From: Chitinophagales bacterium
Lineage (GTDB): Bacteria; Bacteroidota; Bacteroidia; Chitinophagales; Chitinophagaceae
Reading direction: 5' to 3'
Length of the DNA stretch: 7,175 bases
NCBI GenBank assembly: GCA_015654495.1
Contig: JAATGW010000348.1
Span: 1 to 7,175 of the forward strand
Shown here: positions 1-6,934 of the stretch, one piece after another
How the letters are laid out: each line of letters starts with the position of its first letter
How positions within the stretch are numbered: position 1 is the first letter of the stretch
Made by a program: the position numbers and the translations under genes
Notes under the pieces: model-generated
Databases searched by the model: none
Told to the model about the DNA's origin: nothing
Seen by the model: only the letters and a program-made list of their open reading frames with translations

Positions 1-691
1 TAGTTATCCTTTGTTCATAACGCGCCTTTCCAACTATCGCTGCCCTGCCTCCAGCGGCTTTCAATTCTGCGAGATCTTCAAGGCTACTCACGCCACCGCT
101 GGCAATAAAAAACAAATCGGGAAACCGGGAAATAATTTCTTTGTACAATTCAGTTGAAGGCCCCTCAAGTTTCCCATCTTTACTCACATCTGTACAAAAA
201 ACCTGGCGTATACCTGCACTGTGGTATTCTTCTATAAAACTGAATACATCTTTCTCCACCGTTTCCGTCCAGCCATGTATTGCAATATTTTTTCCAATTA
301 CATCTGCGCCCAATATAAATTTCTCTACACCGAATATATCAAACCAGTTGACCAATGATTCTTTGTCTTTTACCGCAATACTTCCTACGGTTATAAAAGA
401 AGCTCCGGCTGCCAATACTTCATCAATGCTTTCTTTTGTTTTTATACCACCACCAAAATCTATTTCAAGTTTTGTAGCGGCCATAATATTCTTCAATACC
501 TGCAGGTTTTGCACTTTGCCTGCCTTTGCACCATCCAGATCCACGAGATGTAATCTCCTGAGACCCGCTTCCTCAAACTGACTGGCTACAAGAACAGGAT
601 CCTCGTGATAAATTTTCTTTTGATTAAAATCACCCTGCGTGAGCCGCACACATTTACCGCCGATGATGTCAATGGCCGGAATTATTTCCAT
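1..691 (-). CDS. hisA: HisA, phosphoribosylformimino-AICAR-P isomerase (3' end cut by window edge)
   Basis: Cytoplasmic (beta-alpha)8-barrel isomerase of histidine synthesis. It opens the ribose of ProFAR by an Amadori rearrangement to PRFAR, the HisF/HisH substrate. I translated the minus strand from the ATG at 691-689: the N-terminus is MEIIPAIDIIGGKCVRLTQG, with the catalytic base Asp8 in the PAIDI motif. The phosphate-binding and strand motifs are DFGGGIK (79-84 region), TVGS (101-104), LGADV with the second catalytic Asp130, TDVSKDGKLEGPS (167-179) and ASGGVSS (197-203). Codon 230 is the last complete one, and the translation ends near AIVGKARYEQRIT. HisA proteins are usually about 240 residues, so roughly 10-15 residues lie outside the window. 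It starts 4 nt after the hisH stop, so translational coupling is likely. I see no Shine-Dalgarno motif. A bifunctional PriA role (HisA plus TrpF) is unlikely because trpF is present in the same operon. Confidence 0.96.
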   Translation of the reverse strand, partial: MEIIPAIDIIGGKCVRLTQGDFNQKKIYHEDPVLVASQFEEAGLRRLHLVDLDGAKAGKVQNLQVLKNIMAATKLEIDFGGGIKTKESIDEVLAAGASFITVGSIAVKDKESLVNWFDIFGVEKFILGADVIGKNIAIHGWTETVEKDVFSFIEEYHSAGIRQVFCTDVSKDGKLEGPSTELYKEIISRFPDLFFIASGGVSSLEDLAELKAAGGRAAIVGKARYEQRIT

Positions 692-695
692 ACAA

Positions 696-1286
696 CTAAA
701 GACTTAAAAAATTATTGAGAATTTTTGCACCGGTGTCTGCACTTTTTTCAGGATGAAACTGGACCCCAAAAAAATTACCCCGACGCAAAGCGGAACTATA
801 GGGTAAAGTGTAATCGGTTACAGCTATTGTATCAGAACCCCTGGAAGCAAAATAACTATGGACAAAATAACAATAACTGTTTTCTGAAACATTTTTAAAC
901 AACTCAGTTCTTAAATCGCTGATTGTATTCCATCCAATCTGAGGTATTTTAAATGATTTTTTTTCAGCAACGAATTTCTTAACCTTAACATCGAATATTC
1001 CGATACAATCAGTATTATTTTCTTCTGAATGATTGCACATCAGCTGCATTCCAAGACAAATACCAAGTACTGGTTGTTTTAAATCCCTGATCAGCAGGTC
1101 CAGTTTTCTTTGCTTAAGATAATGCATGGCTGAAGATGCTTCACCAACACCGGGGAAAATAACTTTATCCGCAGTTCTGATCTCTTCGGGATCGTCAGTT
1201 ACAGTTGCTGATACGCCTGCACGTTCAAGCGCATACAAAACCGACTGAATATTTCCGGCATTGTATTTTATTACAACAGTGCTCAT
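696..1286 (-). CDS. hisH: HisH, glutaminase subunit of imidazole glycerol phosphate synthase
   Basis: Class I glutamine amidotransferase that hydrolyses glutamine and passes ammonia through HisF to PRFAR, giving imidazole glycerol phosphate and AICAR. It has 196 residues, normal for the family. Visible features are the N-terminal strand VVIKYNAGNIQSV (4-16), FPGVGEA (44-50), the nucleophile elbow GICLGMQ with Cys77, IPQIGWN (114-120), FVHSY (141-145) and GVQFHPEKS with His178 and Glu180, completing the Cys-His-Glu triad. The ATG at 1286-1284 is preceded by a clear GAGGAG that overlaps the trpA stop. The gene begins 7 nt after trpA and ends 4 nt before hisA. Its partner hisF is not in the window and is expected past the left edge after hisA. 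The YNAGN N-terminus and the GWN and FVHSY motifs separate it from TrpG/PabA-type amidotransferases. Confidence 0.97.
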   Translation of the reverse strand: MSTVVIKYNAGNIQSVLYALERAGVSATVTDDPEEIRTADKVIFPGVGEASSAMHYLKQRKLDLLIRDLKQPVLGICLGMQLMCNHSEENNTDCIGIFDVKVKKFVAEKKSFKIPQIGWNTISDLRTELFKNVSENSYCYFVHSYFASRGSDTIAVTDYTLPYSSALRRGNFFGVQFHPEKSADTGAKILNNFLSL

Positions 1287-1289
1287 CAG

Positions 1290-1295
1290 CTCCTC
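1290..1295 (-). promoter_or_regulatory. Ribosome binding site of hisH, overlapping the trpA stop
   Basis: On the minus strand the trpA stop TGA (1296-1294) runs directly into GGAG, giving TGAGGAG followed by CTG and the hisH ATG. The GAGGAG core (1295-1290) is the best Shine-Dalgarno match seen in the operon, though the 3-nt spacing to the ATG is short. The geometry suggests that ribosomes ending trpA re-initiate on hisH. It supports the ATG at 1286 as the start. Confidence 0.7.
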
Positions 1296-2064
1296 AATTT
1301 AAAACAGGCGTTAAAAAATCCCTCGTTGCTGCTGCTATGTCTTTATTTTCAACCAATGCCCTGATATAGGCAGATCCTATGATTGCACCATTCGCATGTG
1401 TACATGCGCTCCGAAAACTTTTCTTATCTTTTATTCCGAACCCGACAAGAATGGGATTTTTCAGTTTGTATCCTTCAAGTCTTTTCAGGTAGTCTTCCAC
1501 CTCGTTCATATTTTTTTCCGATCCTGTTGTTGAGGAAGACGAGACGGCGTATATAAAGCCACTACTCCTCTTATCCAGTTCATGTACTCTTTCTTCACTG
1601 GTTTCAGGTGTCACCAGGAAAATAAAATCAAGGTTATTATTACGGATGATTTTACCATAATATGAATCATATTCACGCATCGGCAAATCGGGAAGAATTA
1701 ATCCATCAATTCCTGTGGCAGCAGCATCTGTACAAAATTTTTCAAAGCCATATTGAATTACGGTATTCAAATATCCCATCAGTACAACAGGTATAGATAT
1801 ATTTTCGCGAAAGCCTTTCAATTGCTTAAACAATTCTTTTAAAGTCATACCATTTTCCAATGCCACTAAAGAACTGGCCTGGATTACCGGACCATCAGCT
1901 AATGGATCACTGTAAGGCATTCCGAGTTCGATAATATCGACGCCATTGTCCTGCAATGCTTTCATCACTCCCAGTGTACTATTCAGTTCAGGATAACCTG
2001 CAGTACAATACACATTAAGTATATTCTGTTTTTTGCTTTCGAAAAGTTCTTTAATCCGTTTCAT
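1294..2064 (-). CDS. trpA: TrpA, tryptophan synthase alpha subunit
   Basis: Cleaves indole-3-glycerol phosphate to indole and glyceraldehyde 3-phosphate. Indole is channelled to TrpB in the alpha2-beta2 complex. The translation from ATG 2064-2062 has 256 residues, normal for TrpA. The motif IELGMPYSDPLADGP carries the two catalytic acids, Glu46 and Asp57. The loop ASSLVAL follows, then VLMGYLN, LILPDLP, FLVTPETSEERV, the loop SSSTTGSEKN holding the conserved Thr-Gly, and the phosphate site VGFGIKDK and IIGSAYI. The frame also opens three codons earlier at TTG (2073), but I prefer the ATG because it directly precedes the usual KRIKELFE helix and ATG is far commoner as a start. The gap from trpB is 18 nt, without a clear Shine-Dalgarno. 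Downstream, the stop codon overlaps the hisH ribosome binding site. Confidence 0.96.
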   Translation of the reverse strand: MKRIKELFESKKQNILNVYCTAGYPELNSTLGVMKALQDNGVDIIELGMPYSDPLADGPVIQASSLVALENGMTLKELFKQLKGFRENISIPVVLMGYLNTVIQYGFEKFCTDAAATGIDGLILPDLPMREYDSYYGKIIRNNNLDFIFLVTPETSEERVHELDKRSSGFIYAVSSSSTTGSEKNMNEVEDYLKRLEGYKLKNPILVGFGIKDKKSFRSACTHANGAIIGSAYIRALVENKDIAAATRDFLTPVLN

Positions 2065-2082
2065 GTGTTTCAATTCAAATAC

Positions 2083-3294
2083 TTATTTCAACTCCATGTT
2101 TTTCATATAGGTAGCAAGGTCTTTATCTCCCCTGCCGCTAAGGCAGATCACGGTTCTTTCATCAGGAACGGATTCAATTTTACCAAGAACAGATAAAGCA
2201 TGAGCGGTTTCGAGGGCCGGAATAATGCCTTCGAGTTTTGCCAGTTCAAATCCTGCCTGTAATGCTTCATCATCAGTTGCACTCATAAATTTTGCTCGAC
2301 CACGCCTGAAAAGATCGGCATGCATGGGTCCGATACCCGGGTAATCCAGTCCGGCAGAAATACTGTGCGGCTCAACCACCTGTCCGTCTTCAGTCTGCAT
2401 CACAAGACTCATACTACCATGAAGAATTCCCTGTCTCCCAAGCGCTGTTGTTGCTGCTGATTTACCGGAATTTATTCCTTCGCCTGCGGCCTCTACAGCA
2501 ATAAGCTCAACTTCCGGTTCATCAAGAAAATGAAAGAAAGCACCTGCAGCATTACTGCCACCACCAACACAGGCTATAACCCGGTCAGGGAGCGATTTCC
2601 CGGTCTGATCAGTCAGTTGTTTTTTCATTTCTTCACTGATCACACTCTGGAAACGCGCAACCATATCAGGATAAGGATGCGGCCCTACCACACTGCCAAT
2701 AATATAATGCGTATCCTCCGGATGATTGATCCAGTCGCGGATCGCTTCGTTTGTTGCATCCTTTAAAGTTTTGCTTCCGCTAACTGCAGGAATTACGGTC
2801 GCTCCCATCATTTTCATACGTGCAACATTCGGCGCCTGGCGTTCAATGTCTTTTTCGCCCATGTACACGATGCATTCCAGTCCTTTCAAAGCACATACGG
2901 TAGCTGTAGCTACTCCGTGCTGGCCAGCTCCGGTCTCCGCAATAATTCTTTTTTTGCCGCGACGGATGGCGAGTAAGATCTGACCGATCGTGTTATTTAT
3001 TTTATGTGCTCCCGTATGGCAAAGGTCTTCGCGTTTGAGGTATACCTGCGTATTGTATTTTTCACTCAGTCGCTCAGCAAAAAACAAAGGAGTTGGCCGG
3101 CCGGCATAGTCACGAAGCAAATGCTGAAATTCCGATATAAATGCAGGATCGCTCATTATGCCCAGATAATGTTCGCGTAATTCCTCCACATTCCGGTAGA
3201 GCATTTCCGGTATGAAAGCACCTCCGAATTCGCCATAATACCCCGACTCGTCAGGCTGATTCCATTTTATTATTTTTTCATTCACCGTTTCCAT
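2083..3294 (-). CDS. trpB: TrpB, tryptophan synthase beta subunit
   Basis: PLP enzyme that condenses indole with serine to make tryptophan, partner of the TrpA encoded next. It has 403 residues and aligns with the TrpB1 class that pairs with TrpA. The N-terminus has the typical GYYGEFGGAFIPE (18-30), then GRPTPL (65-70), LKREDLCHTGAHKINN with the PLP Schiff-base Lys98, AETGAGQHG with the conserved catalytic Glu120, and the PLP-phosphate loop VGGGSNA (243-249). HSISAGLDYPGIGP follows (310-323), then EGIIPALETAHA and the C-terminal SGRGDKD (386-392). No key residue is missing. The ATG at 3294 has GGGAG 4 nt upstream, which fixes the start. It follows the acetyltransferase gene by 27 nt and precedes trpA by 18 nt. 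Confidence 0.98.
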   Translation of the reverse strand: METVNEKIIKWNQPDESGYYGEFGGAFIPEMLYRNVEELREHYLGIMSDPAFISEFQHLLRDYAGRPTPLFFAERLSEKYNTQVYLKREDLCHTGAHKINNTIGQILLAIRRGKKRIIAETGAGQHGVATATVCALKGLECIVYMGEKDIERQAPNVARMKMMGATVIPAVSGSKTLKDATNEAIRDWINHPEDTHYIIGSVVGPHPYPDMVARFQSVISEEMKKQLTDQTGKSLPDRVIACVGGGSNAAGAFFHFLDEPEVELIAVEAAGEGINSGKSAATTALGRQGILHGSMSLVMQTEDGQVVEPHSISAGLDYPGIGPMHADLFRRGRAKFMSATDDEALQAGFELAKLEGIIPALETAHALSVLGKIESVPDERTVICLSGRGDKDLATYMKNMELK

Positions 3295-3298
3295 ATTA

Positions 3299-3303
3299 CT
3301 CCC
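3299..3303 (-). promoter_or_regulatory. Ribosome binding site of trpB
   Basis: GGGAG on the minus strand, separated by TAAT from the trpB ATG. It lies in the 27-nt gap after the acetyltransferase stop codon and supports independent initiation of trpB rather than coupling by overlap. It is one of only three recognisable Shine-Dalgarno sites in the operon. Confidence 0.6.
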
Positions 3304-3321
3304 ATTTAATACTAAGCGATT

Positions 3322-3837
3322 TTATTGGTTTGATGTTTTCAAAATCAGCTGATGGAATTTCAGATCCAGCCACCTGTCGAATTTGTAACCTACTTCTTTG
3401 AAATGGCCAACTTCTTTGAATCCAAGCTGTTCGTGCAGGCGAATACTGGCATCATTGGATGCATCTATACCGGCAAGCATGGTATGAAAATTTCTATTTT
3501 CTGCTTCAACTATCAGTTGTTGCAGAATTAATTTGCCGATTCCCTTACCGCGTTGATTATTTTTTACATAAACCGAATGCTCAACCGAGAACTTGTATGC
3601 GGCCCAGGCCCTGAATAATCCAAAGGATCCAAAACCTACAATTTCATCTGCGCCTGTGGCTACGATCACGGGTAATTGCTGCTGCATTCTGTCGTTAAAC
3701 CAATTCGTTCTCATTTCCAGGGTATGCGGCTCATAATCATAAATGGCGGTTGTATTTAAGATAATGTCGTTGTATATCTCCAGCATTTCCGGCAGATCGC
3801 TCAGCAATGCATCCCTTATGATGATTTCATTATTCAT
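3322..3837 (-). CDS. GNAT N-acetyltransferase of the phosphinothricin acetyltransferase/YncA (MnaT) type
   Basis: The 171-residue protein is a single GNAT domain that should transfer acetyl from acetyl-CoA to an amino group. The fold landmarks are IRDALLSDLPEMLEIYND (7-24), the TTAIYDYEP segment (29-37), WF at 46-47, VEHSVYV with Glu86 at the position of the catalytic base in phosphinothricin acetyltransferases, the acetyl-CoA loop QRGKGIG (95-101), GIDASNDASIRLHEQLGF (123-140) and the subfamily tail VGYKFDRWLDL (149-159). This pattern closely resembles E. coli YncA/MnaT, which acetylates methionine sulfone and sulfoximine, and bacterial phosphinothricin acetyltransferases. The substrate here is unknown: an amino acid or a glutamate/glutamine analogue is an inference. 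The start overlaps the trpF stop as ATGA, so it is translationally coupled inside the trp operon, then 27 nt separate it from trpB. It has no known step in tryptophan synthesis. Confidence 0.93.
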   Translation of the reverse strand: MNNEIIIRDALLSDLPEMLEIYNDIILNTTAIYDYEPHTLEMRTNWFNDRMQQQLPVIVATGADEIVGFGSFGLFRAWAAYKFSVEHSVYVKNNQRGKGIGKLILQQLIVEAENRNFHTMLAGIDASNDASIRLHEQLGFKEVGHFKEVGYKFDRWLDLKFHQLILKTSNQ

Positions 3838-4469
3838 ATACTTTCAAGATCAAGTTTGAACCGCCGGATTTTCTCCAGGTCCTTTATTCCGGGTGAAACT
3901 TCAAATTTGCTGTTGATGTCTACAGCAAACAAATCCGGATTTTCAGCCGAGAACTTTTTCACTGCAGGCACATGATCCGGACCAATGCCTCCGCTTAAGA
4001 AAAACGGTTTACCAATATTAATGCCCTGCAACATATTCCAGTCGAACTGCTGACCGGTTCCACCATAACCAACGCCGACAGCATCAAATAAAAACATGTC
4101 AACTATTTCCTGGTAAGGCCGGATTTTCCACCCGACATTATCACCGGGGCTCATTCTGAAGGCTTTGATCGTTGTAATATGATTGCTGATAGTCTCACAA
4201 AATTTCGGCGACTCATCACCATGCAGCTGAACCATATGAAGGCGCCATTCATCCACCGTTCGCAGAATTTCATGTGCAGTAGCATTTACAAATACACCAA
4301 CGCGATTGATATTGATCCGTTCCCGTTTCAGATCCGAAGGTTGCAAACCAGACCTGATTACAAATCTTGGCGACTTCGGATAAAAAATAAATCCTGCAAA
4401 CGAAATTCCGGCTTCTTCCAGTGCATGTACCTGCTGCAGACTGGTCATCCCGCATACCTTAACCCTCAT
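3834..4469 (-). CDS. trpF: TrpF, phosphoribosylanthranilate isomerase
   Basis: TIM-barrel enzyme that converts N-(5'-phosphoribosyl)anthranilate into the carboxyphenylamino-deoxyribulose phosphate used by TrpC. It has 211 residues, normal for a stand-alone TrpF. Its N-terminus, MRVKVCGMTS, carries the catalytic base Cys6. GFIFYPKSPRFV (26-37), VGVFVNA (57-63) and VQLHGDES (80-87) follow. LFDAVGVGYGGTG carries the catalytic acid Asp129, SGGIGPDHV (159-167) forms part of the phosphate site, and AVDINSKFEVSPGIKD (182-197) is the usual end motif. The ATG overlaps the trpC stop as ATGA, and the gene's own stop overlaps the next start in the same way, so trpC-trpF-acetyltransferase form a coupled run. 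An AAGAGG lies 7 nt upstream of the ATG. The gene is intact. Confidence 0.97.
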   Translation of the reverse strand: MRVKVCGMTSLQQVHALEEAGISFAGFIFYPKSPRFVIRSGLQPSDLKRERININRVGVFVNATAHEILRTVDEWRLHMVQLHGDESPKFCETISNHITTIKAFRMSPGDNVGWKIRPYQEIVDMFLFDAVGVGYGGTGQQFDWNMLQGINIGKPFFLSGGIGPDHVPAVKKFSAENPDLFAVDINSKFEVSPGIKDLEKIRRFKLDLESI

Positions 4470-5260
4470 TGTAAAACCTCTTTTATCTGACCTGCAAAAT
4501 TCCGGAATGCCTCGCCTGGATTTTCTTCTTTCATAAAATTCTCTCCTATCAGGAATCCGTCATATCCATGTTTGCTGAATACGCCGATTTGTTCAGGACG
4601 GCTGATACCACTTTCTGCAATTCTGAATTTTTCGGAGGGAATTTTTTCTGCCATCAAAAGGCTACGTTCAATGTCAACGGAAAAACTGTTCAGGTTCCGG
4701 TTGTTTATGCCGATATGTACAGTGTCAGTACAAATATGTTCGAGCTCCTTTTCATCATGCAATTCAAGCAATACTTCCATGCCCAGGCCCACAGCAGTTC
4801 TGCTTAATTTCCAGACCTCTTCCTTTGTGAGACAGGCTGCGATCAGCAGGATAAGATCTGCTCCCATTGCTTTTGCTTCAATTACCTGGTATTCATCAAT
4901 GATAAATTCTTTCCTCAATAAAGGAATCTGCAATACGGATCTTGCAGCTATAAGGTCTTCAGAAGAACCTCCGAAAAATTCTTTATCCGTCAGCACCGAA
5001 ACTGCCGCGGCACCAAATTGCTGATAGGCACTCACTACTTCAGTCACGGAAGCCACATCATTGATTATTCCCTTTGATGGTGACCTGCGTTTAAATTCCG
5101 CAATAATGCCATTGCTCCCGCCTTTCCGGAATCTTTCTTCCAGAGAAATAACCGGGCTTTGAAATGCAGGCATCCGCTCAAGCAGAGATACCGGCTTTTT
5201 CTGCTTAAGACCCCGGAGCTCTTTCCTTTTTGCTTCTATAATTTTTTTAAGTATATCCAT
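4466..5260 (-). CDS. trpC: TrpC, indole-3-glycerol-phosphate synthase
   Basis: TIM-barrel enzyme that decarboxylates and closes the indole ring to give indole-3-glycerol phosphate, the TrpA substrate. It has 264 residues and is monofunctional, not the TrpC-TrpF fusion of enteric bacteria. Motifs in order are the N-terminal helix IIEAKRKEL (7-15), IAEFKRRSPSKG (53-64) with catalytic Lys57, SVLTDKEFFGGS (88-99), LLRKEFIIDEYQVIEA (114-129) with Lys117, MGADLILLI (132-140), VLLELHDE (163-170) with the conserved Glu166, GINNRNL (184-190), AESGIS (215-220) and FLIGE (236-240). All core catalytic residues are present. The ATG at 5260 lies 9 nt after the trpD stop with no visible Shine-Dalgarno. The end overlaps trpF by 4 nt. 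Confidence 0.97.
   Translation of the reverse strand: MDILKKIIEAKRKELRGLKQKKPVSLLERMPAFQSPVISLEERFRKGGSNGIIAEFKRRSPSKGIINDVASVTEVVSAYQQFGAAAVSVLTDKEFFGGSSEDLIAARSVLQIPLLRKEFIIDEYQVIEAKAMGADLILLIAACLTKEEVWKLSRTAVGLGMEVLLELHDEKELEHICTDTVHIGINNRNLNSFSVDIERSLLMAEKIPSEKFRIAESGISRPEQIGVFSKHGYDGFLIGENFMKEENPGEAFRNFAGQIKEVLQ
4477..4482 (-). promoter_or_regulatory. Ribosome binding site of trpF inside the trpC 3' end
   Basis: AAGAGG on the minus strand, 7 nt before the trpF ATG, located within the last codons of trpC. With the ATGA overlap it indicates that trpF can be initiated both by re-initiation and by direct ribosome binding. It supports the start at 4469. Confidence 0.6.
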
Positions 5261-5269
5261 GTATGGGTA

Positions 5270-6259
5270 CTATTGCATTTGAATCAATTGTTGCAGGGTA
5301 GCATAGGCTTTCCCCTCATCAAGGCTTTCCACGGCTTCCGTATATGCATCTTCATAGGTACTGAATTTTCCGGTACAATGCAACGCCATTGCAGCGTTCG
5401 CCAGTACTACCGCGTTCTGCGCCCAGCTGCCCTTCCCTTTCAGAATATTGATAAATAACTCCGCAGCCTCTTCTGCAGTTTCCCCACCGGCAATATCTGC
5501 AGCACTAACCATTCTTTTCCCAAGCTTTTCAGGTGTTAAGATACGATCACCTTCCCTTGTAATAACACGGGTGTCGTTGGTGAGTGAAATTTCATCGTAA
5601 CCATCAAGGCTATGTATAATAGTGAATGCTTTCCCGGTTTCCTGCAGCAGGTAATTATAAAGCCTGGCCATTTCGAGACTATAAACCCCTACGAGCTGAA
5701 ATGCAGGTGATGCCGGATTTACCATCGGGCCCAGCATATTGAAAAAAGTACGGACTCCCAGGTTCTTACGTATAGGCGCAACCGCTTTCAGCGCAGGATG
5801 AAAAAGTGGTGCATGCATAAAGCAGATATTGGTTGCGTCCAGTTCTTTTTTCAGATCTTCTACATTGTTCTTGAAACGATACCCGATTTTCTCCATCACA
5901 TTCGAAGCACCGCTGATGGAAGATGCTCCGTAATTGCCATGTTTTGCTACCTGTTGACCCGTACCTGCAACTATAAAGCAAGCCAGTGTCGAGATATTAA
6001 AGGTATTCTTGCCATCACCTCCGGTACCAACAATGTCAATCACATCCTGGTCCAATGCCACCGGTATACAAAGTTCAAGTAATGCATCCCGGAATCCCTG
6101 TAATTCGGCGATGGTAATACTTCGCATAAGGTAGACCGTCATGAACGAAGTGATTTCATGTTCATTATAAACTCCACGCCCGATATTCAGCATCACCTCA
6201 TAAGCCTGTGATCTCGGAAGCGTATTGTGTTCGAAAAGAAACTGAAGAATTTTCCGCAT
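5270..6259 (-). CDS. trpD: TrpD, anthranilate phosphoribosyltransferase
   Basis: Transfers the phosphoribosyl group of PRPP to anthranilate. It is a stand-alone TrpD of 329 residues, not fused to TrpG. Motifs are the N-terminal helical region, the PRPP loop GTGGDGKNTFNIST (78-91), KHGNYGASSISGASNVME (106-123), the anthranilate and metal region MHAPLFHPALKAVAPIRKNLGVRT (148-171, with Arg170 matching the conserved anthranilate-binding arginine), FNMLGPMVNP (173-182) and GYDEIS (220-225), whose acidic pair binds magnesium. The KHGN motif is followed by Tyr rather than the Arg common in proteobacterial enzymes, probably a lineage feature. The ATG at 6259 is 34 nt after trpG. The leader is T-rich without a close Shine-Dalgarno. 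It ends 9 nt before trpC. Confidence 0.97.
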   Translation of the reverse strand: MRKILQFLFEHNTLPRSQAYEVMLNIGRGVYNEHEITSFMTVYLMRSITIAELQGFRDALLELCIPVALDQDVIDIVGTGGDGKNTFNISTLACFIVAGTGQQVAKHGNYGASSISGASNVMEKIGYRFKNNVEDLKKELDATNICFMHAPLFHPALKAVAPIRKNLGVRTFFNMLGPMVNPASPAFQLVGVYSLEMARLYNYLLQETGKAFTIIHSLDGYDEISLTNDTRVITREGDRILTPEKLGKRMVSAADIAGGETAEEAAELFINILKGKGSWAQNAVVLANAAMALHCTGKFSTYEDAYTEAVESLDEGKAYATLQQLIQMQ

Positions 6260-6293
6260 AAAAAATGTTATCGCTCAATACAATCTTTCCTAA

Positions 6294-6881
6294 TCAGTTT
6301 GCCAGCCAGTTGCGCATTATTTTTTCACCCATCGGTGTTAGAACACTTTCGGGATGAAACTGTACGCCCTGTACATCAAAGTTCTTATGCCGCAAAGCCA
6401 TGATATATCCATTGGCATCTGTTGCGGTCACTTCAAGTTCCGGCGGCAGGTTGTTCTTTTCAACCACCCAACTATGGTACCTGCCTACTTCAACTGTTTC
6501 GGGCAATTCTGAAAACCAATCATTGTGAAACCGGCCTTTCGTCAATTCTGATTTCAGCTGAATGGGAGTAGCGACGCCGTGAAAAACGGAGCTCAGATTT
6601 ACCAGCTGCGAACCAAAGGCCTCACCTATCGCCTGATGCCCCAAACACACGCCCAGTATGGATTTGGTTGGCGCATACATTTTTATCAGGGGAAGAAGAA
6701 GTCCGGCTTCTTCCGGTATTCCAGGTCCCGGAGAAAGAATAATTTTATCATATTCTTTTACAGCTTCTAACTCAATCTCATCATTTCTGAATACCTCGGT
6801 TTTCTGGTGAAGAATTTTTTCTACCAGGTGTACCAGGTTGTAGGTAAAGGAATCGTAATTATCAAAAACCAGTATTCGCAC
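6294..6881 (-). CDS. trpG: TrpG, anthranilate synthase component II (glutamine amidotransferase)
   Basis: Class I amidotransferase that supplies ammonia to TrpE for making anthranilate from chorismate. It has 195 residues, the usual length. The motifs are DNYDSFTYNLV (7-17), LSPGPG (49-54), the nucleophile elbow GVCLGHQ with Cys79, RYHSWV (134-139) and GVQFHPESVLTPMG with His176 and Glu178. The start codon is GTG (6881-6879). The next in-frame stop lies only 9 nt upstream, and an ATG at 6891 is out of frame, so GTG is the only sensible start and gives the canonical MRILVFDNYDSF. No Shine-Dalgarno precedes it. It is separated from trpE by a repeat-rich spacer, unlike the tight packing downstream. 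As in some bacteria, it could also serve PabB in folate synthesis; nothing in the sequence decides this. Confidence 0.96.
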   Translation of the reverse strand: MRILVFDNYDSFTYNLVHLVEKILHQKTEVFRNDEIELEAVKEYDKIILSPGPGIPEEAGLLLPLIKMYAPTKSILGVCLGHQAIGEAFGSQLVNLSSVFHGVATPIQLKSELTKGRFHNDWFSELPETVEVGRYHSWVVEKNNLPPELEVTATDANGYIMALRHKNFDVQGVQFHPESVLTPMGEKIMRNWLAN

Positions 6882-6934
6882 TATTGATCATTTACAAATT
6901 TTGAAAATCTATTTTTTCTCAAAGGCATAGCCGT

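Noticed and set aside
141..581. Plus-strand open frame of 146 codons
   Set aside because: It lies fully antisense to hisA, which I translated in full with all family motifs. The plus-strand product has no recognisable domain and is Ser/Pro/Thr-rich, as expected of a shadow frame.
2062..2073. TTG start for trpA, three codons upstream of the ATG
   Set aside because: TTG is rare as a start and has no Shine-Dalgarno. The ATG at 2064 gives the normal N-terminus before the first helix.
4572..5024. Plus-strand open frame of 150 codons
   Set aside because: Antisense to the conserved core of trpC. No domain is recognisable, and the overlapping second plus-strand frame here shows the region is simply poor in stops.
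6889..6891. ATG at 6891 as the trpG start
   Set aside because: It is out of frame with trpG and meets a stop after nine codons.
6882..6920. Promoter for trpG
   Set aside because: TAGATTTT resembles the Bacteroidota TAnnTTTG element in seven of eight positions, but there is no TTTG at the proper distance upstream. The match is expected by chance in A/T-rich sequence.
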